Shown here piece after piece: positions 1 to 12,476 of a stretch of DNA of 64,000 nt. Under the pieces are notes generated by a model. It made no database searches, was not told where the DNA came from, and saw nothing but the letters and a program-made list of their open reading frames with translations. The number at the start of each line of letters is the position of its first letter. Position 1 is the first letter of the stretch. Location: NCBI RefSeq assembly GCF_000203815.1, contig NW_004457735.1, positions 992,001 through 1,056,000 on the forward strand. The letters are read 5' to 3'. The translations under genes and the position numbers were made by a program. Source of the DNA: Cavenderia fasciculata. Its lineage: Eukaryota > Evosea > Eumycetozoa > Acytosteliales > Cavenderiaceae.

Positions 1-46
1 TTATTTTTTAAAAGAGTTTACAATAATTTTTTTTTCATCATCTGAT

Positions 47-2488
<2,442 letters not shown>

Positions 2489-4210
2489 TCTTTAATATAT
2501 GTGTGAATAAAAGTTGATGAAATACAACAACTAGTTGAAACTATGGTGAGGAAATAAAAAAAAACAAATGTGCTCATCATCAAGCTCGTTTTCGTTTGTT
2601 CTTTTTTTTTTTTTTGTTTTTTTTAATTTTTTAATTTTTTTTTTTTAAATGACTATTTGCAAGGACGAAAGCCTCTTTGAGCCCTACTTTTCGAGAGCTC
2701 GTCTAACGAAATGCCGATGAAATTTAAATTACGATTGATAAAGTATTAATTACGACGACTGCCAATATACCAGGAGTAATGTCATCCCTAATTTGGGACT
2801 TTATTTGATAAATTGGTTGACTAGTCAGTTATAAATAAACTACTTTTCATTGCAGAGTCATAGATTAATCCATTGTAGAAAGTTCTTGAATAATCTTTAG
2901 AGAGAGAGAGACTGAAAGAGAATGAAAAAGAAATAAAGAGAACGAAAGAAAACAAAAGAAAAGATAAGATATCAATTTTGGTGTTAGTCACATTGATTGT
3001 ACTTCTTACACATGTGAGATAAACTGACTATTGGAAGCTGTCTGGATCAATCAAAAAAAAGAAAGGAAAAAGGGGTTTGATTTGGGTGGACCAACTTGGG
3101 AGGACTACTCTTTTTATTTGTTTGTTTGGTTTCTTCTTTTCTTCTTTTTGTTTGTTTCTTGTTTGTTTGTTTGTTTTCTTCTTTTTGTTTGTTTGTTTTT
3201 CTTTATCTTTTCTTTTTTTTTTTTTTTTTTTTTTTATTATTTATATAAAATGAGCTAGCTAGATTAATCTAAAACACAATGATATCTTTTACAAAAAAAC
3301 ACATACAGAAAAGGGTATATATAAAAAGACCTATAAATTAAAACTGTACTTGGATGAAACATTGAACAACAAAGGATTCCTACTACTACGACTTGACAAA
3401 CTTGGAAACTTGGGGGATATTGAAAGACCAATAACAAAAAATAAATATATAAATAGATATAGATAATAAACCAAAAAACTAATAATAATTGAAAAAAAGA
3501 AAAGAAAAAAAAAAAAGGTTAAGAAGTATCAAATCGGATGAGTGCAAGTGTTTTGATTTCTTCTTTTTTTTAAAATAAATCTTACATATACAATACTACA
3601 AGTAGAGAGGTTAGTAAAAAAAGAGAGAGGGAGGGAGAAGGATACTACATTTAAAATATTTTGAGAATCTTTAATTTGAATTATTTTTGATGGCAGAGGT
3701 CACTATAGTTTGTTTGTCTGTCTATGTCCAAGTTGGTAATTGACTTGGTTGAAAAATAAATAGTTGTGTTTAGTGATTATTATTATTGTTTTTTTGTTTT
3801 TTGAAAAAGGAACAATCCAGCGATACATATTACCCATTGATCGTCGAATCGTTTTATAAAAAAGATACTACCTTGATTAAATTCCACACTCTATCCAGTC
3901 ACTTTTTTTTTTTTTGTTGTTTACCTTTTTGTTAGATTAAATTTCCAAGTGCAATGATAATTAACAGTTGGTTGAATATTGTTCAAATAATTCGATAAGG
4001 ATTATTATATTACATGTTATTTATGATTTGTAAATTACATTACCTATGTTTAACGTCCTCCTCATAAATTGATTAATACCCTACTTTTTACTTACAATAC
4101 ATATTGTTTTTGTTTATATTGTTGTAAAAGTTATTTTGTTGTTTGCCTATTTGTTGTTGTTGTTGGTTTGTGAAAAAATTGATTTTTGATTTGTGTAATG
4201 ATTGGTGATA

Positions 4211-4241
<31 letters not shown>

Positions 4242-4293
4242 TGTTTTGTTTGATTATTATTACAATACTTTTTGAGGGATTTTTATCCTAAAT
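2489..4293. other. Intergenic, Hsp70 upstream region and downstream side of the next gene
   Basis: There is no convincing gene in this 1.8 kb. It holds long T tracts (about 2595-2645 and 3210-3235), ATT repeats near 4210-4235 and the heat-shock element at 2878-2890. A T-rich reading frame near 3031-3258 has Phe/Leu-only low complexity and no splice partners. Confidence 0.6.
2878..2890. promoter_or_regulatory. Heat-shock element upstream of mitochondrial Hsp70
   Basis: GAAagTTCttGAA is a perfect three-unit alternating nGAAn array, the HSF binding consensus. It reads TTCaaGAActTTC on the gene's strand. It lies 390 bp upstream of the Hsp70 start codon. Function is inferred from motif and neighbour. 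Confidence 0.65.
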
Positions 4294-5754
4294 TTACATA
4301 ATGATCATGTCCGATTCACTTGGTACATTGTCATTGAAATTTGGAGAGGGTAAAGGAGACGATGAATATTCAACATTGTTAAAATCTAGATGATTTAAAT
4401 CTAAAAGTGAGTGTGAATAGGTGTTGTCATGAGAGCTGTTGTTGGTGCAACAGGCAGATGATAATGGTTGCTGATAATTCGACATCTCGATATAATCGGA
4501 CATTCTAATTACCTGTTGTTGATTATCTTCTTGCTTGGTAGCAGCAGCAGCAGTGTTGGTGGTCTTGAAGTTTGAGAAACCAGCGTCACCGTTACACTTG
4601 ACAAGGAATGAACCAAAGCTGCAATTTCCGTCAAACTGCATCTGTTGGCCATTGGCTGGATTCGCAGTATGCTGGTCACTCGAGCCATGCATGGCAAGGC
4701 CGAGGTTTTCCAGCATATCGGTATTAATCATAGGGAACGATAAAGACGATGAGGTGTCCATCGACGAAGGGACGACCTCAGGGGATGAGGGCAATGACGA
4801 CATTTGTTGTGACTGGGGCTGGAAGCAGAGTTGCAATTGGGGGGCGGTCTGCTGACTAGAACATGGTGGCGATACTGGCGAGTAGGCTGGTGGGAGACAA
4901 GGTGGCGAGGCAGGCACGGAAAGCAACGTATCATTGTGCACAGAGATGAGCTTGTTGAGACCAGATGTCAACACGTTGATTTGATTGACCAACATTACAT
5001 TTTGTTTGTACAAAAGAGAAATTAATTCTCTATCTTTTTTTTGTTGTCTTTTGACTTTTTTTAATACTCTTGTATCATTGGTCATTGCTGCCAATGTATT
5101 TGATAGAGTTGTATTATTATTTATAGAGTTGATATTTGATGGTGTTGATATTAATGTAGTTGGTGTAATTGGTTCTAATTGTTTTCTTTTGTTCTTATTA
5201 TTATTATTATTATTATTATTATTTGTGATTTCTTGTTGTTGTTGTTCATCTTCAATTATTATTTGTTGACTTTGTTGTTGTTGAAGATCACTAATATTTC
5301 TTTTCTTTTTTGGGTCTAACTTGGATACACATTTGATGGGTGGAGAGACGACGGATTGAGAACCAAACTTGATGGTCATTCTAAACGAGATACCTTCTTG
5401 CTTGGAGGAGAGGACGTGGATACGAGCTTCGACGGTGATGGATCCTTCCTTGAGGTATACGTTGTGATCAAATGACGAGGTGGTACGGCAAACGATGGCT
5501 TGGTCGACATTGTCAGCTTCGACGAGGTCGACTGTAATGTCTTGTGTATCTTGGGTGGCAGAGATGCTCGACTCGTCGCCTGGATTGGACGAGACGACTA
5601 TGAGGAAGGGTGCGTTCTTTACTACTACATCCTCTCCTGCTACGATACTAGTATCTTGGAGTGAAATGCGATATGACTTGTTGTTAAAGTTATCTCTTAT
5701 GTTTTTGTTATTATTATCTCTGTTGGTGTTGGATGTTGCTCTTGGTTTTGCCAT
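4294..5754 (-). CDS. Putative nuclear regulator with beta-rich N-terminal domain
   Basis: Single exon, 486 aa. I do not recognise a named family. After an Asn-rich start, residues about 28-155 form a conserved-looking, low-repeat, beta-rich domain ending in SPPIKCVSKLDPKKK. A basic tail directly after such a domain is reminiscent of immunoglobulin-fold DNA-binding domains (STAT/CudA-like), but that is only an impression. A basic and leucine-containing stretch follows (about 230-280, KKVKRQQKKDRE then heptad-like Leu/Val). The rest is a Pro/Ser/Gln-rich tail like an activation domain. Asn and Gln runs are typical of dictyostelid regulators. Codon use in the N-terminal domain matches neighbouring genes, so it is a real protein. 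A role in transcription is inference. Confidence 0.75.
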   Translation of the reverse strand: MAKPRATSNTNRDNNNKNIRDNFNNKSYRISLQDTSIVAGEDVVVKNAPFLIVVSSNPGDESSISATQDTQDITVDLVEADNVDQAIVCRTTSSFDHNVYLKEGSITVEARIHVLSSKQEGISFRMTIKFGSQSVVSPPIKCVSKLDPKKKRNISDLQQQQSQQIIIEDEQQQQEITNNNNNNNNNKNKRKQLEPITPTTLISTPSNINSINNNTTLSNTLAAMTNDTRVLKKVKRQQKKDRELISLLYKQNVMLVNQINVLTSGLNKLISVHNDTLLSVPASPPCLPPAYSPVSPPCSSQQTAPQLQLCFQPQSQQMSSLPSSPEVVPSSMDTSSSLSFPMINTDMLENLGLAMHGSSDQHTANPANGQQMQFDGNCSFGSFLVKCNGDAGFSNFKTTNTAAAATKQEDNQQQVIRMSDYIEMSNYQQPLSSACCTNNSSHDNTYSHSLLDLNHLDFNNVEYSSSPLPSPNFNDNVPSESDMIIM

Positions 5755-6353
5755 TTTTGGTAGTTATGTTGTTGCTTATATATCTGATATTATTACTATT
5801 ATTAGGGTGTTGTGTTTGTTGTAATACTAAAAGTTGTTTTGAAAAGTAGTGAATAGAAATAATATTATTATTATTAAAAAGTAAAACAAAAGCAAACAAT
5901 ACAATACAAAAGTTTTGGTTATCTTGAGAGTGAGCGAGAGAGCGCAATATTAAAAAAAAAAAAAAAAAATAGGCTAGCTGCAATATAAAAATTTTCAACA
6001 ATGGGAAAAAAAAGAGAATCAAAACACTCTCAGTATCTCACGCTCTCTCTCTTTTTTGAGGGCAAGAATATCTTTGATTCATCCACATCCTTTTCACAAG
6101 CCCTGTTGGGGATGATGAATAGATAGATATCCTTCACACAAGGCAAGTTGATTGAAAGGGATGCTATGAGGTGCCTCATATCTAGCTACCTACATCTTTG
6201 ATTTATTTAAATAGAAATGCTGCAAGATAATAATTCTTTAACACATCAACACCATTTACCAAACTAGATAGAGTTGATTTAAAAGAACTTTTAGCGATAG
6301 GTGCTAGATCTTCTGATGGTAATCTTCGGTTCTCTTCTCAAAATGCCTTTTGA
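5755..6353. other. Intergenic, nothing recognised
   Basis: AT-rich DNA with an A tract at about 5952-5969 and CT repeats near 6040. It is the upstream region of the minus-strand putative regulator. The last 100 bases may be further decayed sequence joined to the pseudogene that follows. Confidence 0.5.
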
Positions 6354-6855
6354 ATGAAGCTACTAAACAAGAGGGCCGACACCTATGCTATTGCATCTCA
6401 ACACGTGATGAGATCAATGTGTATATTCATGTCAGAGAATTCTATCGATGGTATAGCAGTCGGTCAATTGTACACCAATTACATACCAACATTTTTTGAA
6501 GACAATACAAATACTAGTATCAAAAGTGAAAGAGTTGTTGCTAAAATTCAAGGACGTACCTTTTGGAAAATAATCATCCAAGTTTATACCCAACAATCAG
6601 ATACCACTGAAACTGATGCTGACTCTGACGCCTCCCAAAAAGATATTAAGAGATTTATAACTTATTAACCACCATGTTACCAAACTAATTAGAGATTCCA
6701 ACAAAAAGGAGGATCACAAAGCAAAAGCTTTTGTTTCTACATTTTACAAAATGTATTAGTACCTCTACTATCAAAGGATACCTTGAAAGTAAACTACCAT
6801 TACAATTCCTCAAGAATTTATATCAAACATTAATTGTCCTATCTTGTTTAAATAA
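6354..6855 (+). pseudogene. Decayed partial copy of the adjacent 739-aa gene
   Basis: The reading frame 6354-6668 encodes SMCIFMSENSIDG, VGQLYTNYIPTFF and GRTFWKIIIQVY. These match the intact neighbour's C-terminal region (SMCIFLSENSIAV, VGQLYSYYIPTFF, GRTFWRIIIQVY). Similarity continues past the stop at 6668 through a frame-broken stretch to a recognisable end (about 6798-6855, ITIPQEF then NCPILFK and stop). Upstream, YAIASQ aligns with YGTASQ of the neighbour but is fused directly to SMCIF, so about 45 codons are deleted. Stops and frameshifts after 6668 show it is not functional in full. It is most simply a tandem duplication remnant. Confidence 0.8.
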
Positions 6856-6980
6856 ATAAAATATAATTAATTTAATTTCCAGATCGGCTTGTACTTGGAG
6901 AGACAATAATTTTGTTTTATAGCTATTTTTTTTGAAGTGTTATTAGCTTTTTATAATATGATACAAAAGAGATAGAATAA

Positions 6981-9403
6981 ATGGATGTTATTCCAGAGTT
7001 TGAATCATTTATCAAACTAGTTGAACGGTTAGATACTTCTTGCAAGATACAAGACAAAGATGCAAATAAACAATTTGGTGTATACTTGGATGGGTTTTAC
7101 GGGACTACAATATCTTGGTTGGCTTTGATTTCAGTCTCTTTTAACCTAACAATAAATGTAAGTAGTAGTACAGCACTATCAAGTGTCATTGATGATAAAC
7201 TTATCATTTTAGTCAATTTCTAGGTTCGAAGTCAAGCCATTCTATTACTCTATGAATCATTGAGAAGGGATGCTACTGTCTATATACCGGTGGCTGATAA
7301 GAGTGGGGCATCAGTTCTTAGATTATTTGATCTTTTAATTTGTACAAAGGATAAAGACGATGGCGATGAAGATACTCTTCTTCTTTTTTCAAAAGAGACA
7401 ATCAAGATGATACATTTAATATTAGATATCATTATGCAGGCTAGTCAATCCATACCAAAAGGTAATCATAATGTACACTACAATATATATACTATGTATC
7501 ATACTGACTAATATATTTATCATTCTTAAAGTCGAATATGAAGATTTATTAAAGAAATTTAAAGAAATATCAATATCTGACAACCAACCAATTCAAAGAT
7601 TAAAGACATTGGAATTGATTGAAATATATTGGGATGGTCTTTCAATTCAACAAGATCTATTTCTACCATCACTTTTGGGGTTTGTGACAGACATAGATAT
7701 TCAGATTCAACGTCGAGCAATCAAGATTATCAATGATATTTGTCAAAGAGGTGAATGTCCAACTGTAACAAGAGAGTCTAAATTCATGGAAGCCATTTGT
7801 CAAGTTGGATACAAGGTTGGAGAGAATCATCTAGAGATGGATGATGTAATCATTGACAAAATGAAATCCCAAATAAGATGGATCACATTTGTTGGTGATG
7901 AATATAAACATGAATTTCGACATTGGAATGATATCATTCCTTTAATTCATCCAAGTAAATATAAAACTGTATGTATATATGTGTATATATATATATATTA
8001 ATTAACTCTCACATCACTTACATATCTATCTTTAGTTATCAGATAATATTATACCAATTCTTTTAGATAAAATATTTGAAGGGTTTACTCCAGACTCTTT
8101 TATCGATTTTTTTTTTAAAATTGGTATTACTGTTGGATTGAAATATTTCAACAAGTATCTCATCAAGATGGTGTTGCGCTTCAAGTCACCAAAGGCTCCA
8201 CTTGTACCGGGAAGCCTATTTTTAAAGATATTATCTCATTTCTCAAAAGATGATCATATATCTTTGTATGCACCAGTATTTATGGGGTTACTATTCAAAG
8301 AGGCTCCTTATCCACTAGGCAGATGCAACACTAGAATGCCCCTTTCATCATGGTTGACTCGTCTCTTGCCACAATTACCAACACCCTATTTCAAAATGAT
8401 CACAGATCACCAACTCTTGGCACTCTCTTTAGATTGGCAAGGCACTACAAACAACCTAACAGATATGTTAGAAGAGATGATGGCTAGAGATATGACCGAT
8501 CATTCCCAATACCTCCTCTATAACCTTGTAAAAAGGCTTATAGAGACATGCACCAACAACTGTCAATACAGCAAGATGCGTTCAATTATCACAGTAATCC
8601 AACTCATTTTGGAGAATGCAACAAACCAACTATCACTCCCATTGGATCTCACCATTGACCTATTTAGTAGTTTTGAACTATTAGATCGACACTTGTATGG
8701 GCTTTGGGAAAACAACATCAAACTAGTTGAACTAGATGACCATCTTTCCAACTCGAGTTGTCGCACTTTTGCATACCATTTTGTAAACTTGTCTTTTGCA
8801 CTAGACAACTCTTATGGTACTGCATCTCAAATCATTTCAATCAACAAAAAAGTTATACATTACATTGAACCGTTTCTAACCAAATGTAGATCAGCAATCA
8901 TCGAGCTGTGGTCGTCACATGATCAATTAATGTTTCACTCTAAATTTTCACAGGATTGTCAACTATTGGTTTTGTCAATGTGTATATTCCTGTCAGAGAA
9001 TTCTATAGCAGTTGATGGTATCTCTGACGTCGGACAATTATATTCATATTATATCCCAACATTTTTTGGTCTTTACAAGGACAATATTCAAAACTACCCT
9101 TCCAAAATATATGGACGTACCTTTTGGAGAATAATCATTCAAGTTTATAACCAATCAACTCTGATCTCTGACCAACGAGACATCAATGAGATTTACAGAC
9201 TCATCAATCACCATGCTACAGAATTTATAGATTCCAACAACAATGCTGCTGCATCAAAAGTATTTTTACAAAATGTATTAATTGTATCAAATCGCAAAGG
9301 TACCATCAAAACAAATAGGTTTGGTCTACCAAAAGTTTACATAACAATCCCTCAAGACTTTTTATCAAATATTAAAATGAATTGTCCTATATTGTTTGAA
9401 TAA
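6981..9403 (+). CDS. Unknown alpha-helical (HEAT/ARM-like?) protein
   Basis: Four exons join in frame: 6981-7157, 7224-7461, 7532-7968 and 8036-9403, giving 739 aa. Introns are 66-70 bp with GTAAGT, GTAATC and GTATGT donors. I do not recognise the family. The sequence is helical and Leu/Ile-rich, with spaced segments such as LLKKFKEIS, PSLLGFVTDIDIQIQRRAIKIINDI and WLTRLLPQLPTPYF. That pattern suggests an ARM/HEAT-like solenoid scaffold, but no repeat consensus is certain. It lacks the homopolymer runs common in this genome. A truncated copy lies 0.1 kb upstream. It ends 17 bp from the convergent Sec-tRNA kinase gene, so the two transcripts probably overlap at their 3' ends. Confidence 0.8.
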
Positions 9404-9420
9404 ATAAAAGAATTGATATG

Positions 9421-10707
9421 TTAACATCCAAATTTATTATTTAAATTTAATTTGAATAGTGATAAATAATAAATAAATAATGGATTTGATTTAATTGTTG
9501 TTGAACTATTATCTTCTTCCTCTTCTTCTTGTTGTTGTTGAAATTTACGTAGATCATTGACTACAAATTGTAAAAATGATTTTTTATAGTTACTAACTTC
9601 TTTGGTTATAATACTATTGTTATTATTTTTGATATTTGTAGTTTTTTTAAATAAATCAGATAATAATGTTCCTACAACTGATCTTGTTGCTATATCTAAT
9701 TGATGAATTAGATTATTTTCACAAACTTGACGATCTTGTTGTCTTTGTTGGGTATCAACTATTGTATCTGATGGAGCAACAAAAAGTTGTTTGTTCAAAA
9801 GGTCTACGATTTCATTCCAAAATGATTCAATCCTATCCAAATTATTATTATTATTATTATTATTGTTGTTTGTGAGAGTATTATTAAATTCCCATTTAAT
9901 ATTTGGATTGTTTGGTGGTTCAAACTCTCTATTCATCTTGTCTATAGTTTCACCTGTCACTTTGATAAGAGGTAGTAATTTCAAATCATCTCTTTTCTCT
10001 CTTTCAATATTGTAGACTTTGCAATCATCCACATCTCTATTTATGTATATCACTCCAAATCCACTATTAACTATTTTAAAAGAATAGATAATATTATTAA
10101 TAAATAAATGTAAAATCATTAACCAACAGCCAACAGTTGGATCACATACAATCTCTGCAAATACGATAATATGGATATCGCATACTCTTGAGATGAAAGT
10201 TATCATCAAGTAAGATCAATCTTTTGCTGCGTACTCCATCTGGTGATGGTACACCCAATTGAATAGTATTGGTCGGTTTAAAGAGTGGTAATATAGTTGT
10301 ACGCATTGTTGGTTCCTCACCCAAATGCTCATTCTTTAGGATGGATTGCACTTGATTGATTATTTCTTGTCTTGTCATCTTCCAATAAGTAGTTGTAGAA
10401 CCACTAGTATCTTGATCGACACTAGCAATATCTTGGGTTGTCTTTACCTCATTGTAAATCGAATCAAACTCTAAATACCAAATATCAAGTCTACAATACG
10501 TTGACTGTGGTGTTGAAGAGAGTTTAGTCAAGTATTCAATCAATGTCTTGCATAGATTAGATTTACCTAAGAGTATGATGATGATGATGATGGTCATTAG
10601 TTAAAGATGATATGTTTGATAGAGATTATATAATATGATATCTTACCCGATGCAGGTAACCCACACAATAGAATTACATTTGAATCATGTGATAATCCTA
10701 TATTCAT
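9421..10707 (-). CDS. pstk: L-seryl-tRNA(Sec) kinase (PSTK)
   Basis: PSTK phosphorylates Ser-tRNA(Sec); SepSecS then makes Sec-tRNA(Sec), so the cell should make selenoproteins. Exons 10647-10707, 10150-10566 and 9421-10070 join in frame to give 375 aa, close to animal PSTK plus an Asn-rich insertion. The Walker A motif GLPASGKS (residues 16-23) is split by intron 1, which is why it is easily missed. LLDDNFHLKSMRYPYYRICRD followed by GFGVIYINRDVDDC matches the PSTK signature around the second strand and the DDN/RSMR element. The C-terminal half contains a run of ten Asn and Gln/Glu runs, and its alignment to other PSTKs would be weak. Identity rests on the P-loop and DDN-SMRY motifs. Confidence 0.85.
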
Positions 10708-11048
10708 TCAAATGTATCTGTATCGATTATATGTTATCTGTATGTATGCACCTTTAAATAATGAAATGACACAAAGTGTTTATAGTACAGAACCCTGTCA
10801 AAAAAAACAGGTCATGAATGTATTTATTTATTTTTAGAGACGATTATTATTATTGATTATTATTGATTATTATTTTGAAATATAATTATATCTAGATAGA
10901 TATTTGAACTATATAAAGGTATTGTTATTATTGATTGATTGATTATCTCGGGTTAGTATAGAAATAAATGGATTGTTGAATGGATGGTCGGATTGATGGA
11001 TAGATGGATAATATTTTACAAATATATTATTCCCTAGATTTAGATAGT
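10708..11048. other. Intergenic between pstk and a membrane protein gene
   Basis: AT-rich, no coding potential seen. A small hairpin (CCTGT, seven to eight A, ACAGG) sits near 10794-10812. GATTATT repeats occur near 10850-10880. Confidence 0.5.
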
Positions 11049-12476
11049 CTAGGGATTTAACAAATCGAGAGATGATACACCACCACTAGTATTATTATTA
11101 TTATTATTATTATTAGATGGTTGAGGTGAAGTGGAATCGGTTAAAGGTCGGTCTGGATTAATGATGATGCCATCCTCGATGGTTTCATGGTAAGACGTGT
11201 TGAATTGGTTTGGTTGTATGGGTGTTGTCGCGAGGGTTGATGGTGTGCCAGACGATGACACGGCCGACCCATCCCGGTTGGCAATATGTGGCGACGAAGA
11301 TATCGATACGGAGCTGAGCGATATTTCTCGGTTGATGAACCCCGACTGCGTATTGGAGAGAGACGGTCCGCCACTAGTCTGCGGCTTGTTGATGGTGCCT
11401 GATGGACCATTTCCATTACTGGTATGATGCGAAGATCCCGTGTCGTTGACACGTTTAAACAAAAAGTAGTTTCTAGGTGAATCACCACCCAACGCAGCCA
11501 TGACAACGATGACTTGTATGAATTCGGCAAGTCCCACAATAAAGGTAGATATGAAACGGTAGTTACTATATGAATCCAAATGGAGTGCAAAGTTGAATAC
11601 CAGTGACGACCCGGTCGATACAAGCACCAATACGATCAATACCGATGCCAACTTTACAGTCTTTGTAATAGTCGCCTGTAAACGTGGGATCTTTTCAACT
11701 TGACCTCTCATCAATTTAATCAAAACAATACCGTTGATGATGACTATGAACCCATACAATACAATGAATCCCAAGTTACCAAGCGAGCTAACTCTATCAA
11801 TTTTGTCGAGACCAGTCTTGGACAATGACCACATGATGATATACCATGTCAACAGCAATGCCGAAAATGCCCATGCTACATGCCATGCTCTCTTTGAATT
11901 CTTTAATATAATTGCATTGGAAACAAAAAATGTATATAATAATTGAGTACCTAAAAAAAAAAAATAAAAAAAAATAAAGATAAGTATTTTTCCAAAACCA
12001 TCATATATATGTATATTCTTTCTTTATCTTGTATCCTTGCTTACCAGAAACATCCTATAAATAACCATTCATTAAAAATGAACAGCGTCCCAAGTGTTGA
12101 GAGATACCAAGAAACTGATCCAACTCCTCTTCTTGGTAAAAAAAATAAATACATAAATTGTTCTATTGCTCGACCTATAATTATAAATATAGCATATTAA
12201 TATTAATATATAGTTTGGTATATAGTTTGGATTTGACTTACATAATGGAAATAAAGTTATGGAAAGAAAAGTCATGAATCTTGGAGACAGTGGTTTTCTG
12301 TGAGTTCGAAGATGTTGGTATTCCAGGACGGTTTGACAAAGATTTAAAAAGAAAATGACAAACATGACACCTATGCGCAGCGACAACATTGTCACTACCA
12401 AAGTGTCATAGGTCTCATTTCCCGTATACGGGTTGGTTGTATTTTGATATGGATCTATTTGTGACATTTCCACCAT
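11049..12476 (-). CDS. Multi-pass (about 7-TM) membrane protein, paralogue A
   Basis: Exons 12242-12476, 12045-12174 and 11049-11950 encode about 420 aa. They share TLFPLC, LPRRGVGS, FIGCFW, YTFFVSNAIILKNSKRAW and FISTFIVGLAEFIQVIVVMAAL with paralogue B at 14694-16127. There are about seven hydrophobic segments, then a Ser/Asn/Pro-rich cytosolic tail (about the last 150 aa). The family is not identified; GPCR-like or TOM1/THH1-like topology is possible. Odd point: with the canonical donor GTAAGC after exon 2 the reading phase fails (130 + 902 nt); a weak GTTTCT donor 7 nt earlier restores frame but drops the FW pair. The intron-2 model is therefore uncertain, or the gene carries a frameshift. 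The middle exon's antisense strand happens to look like a small exon. Confidence 0.72.

Noticed and set aside
3031-3258. 75-codon Phe/Leu-rich frame
   Set aside because: Generated by TTTG/TTC simple repeats.
12009-12200. Plus-strand mini-exon beginning MNSVPSVERYQ with a possible donor, repeated near 14283
   Set aside because: It is the antisense of the middle exon of paralogue A. The repeat is a relic of that exon, not a dispersed small gene.
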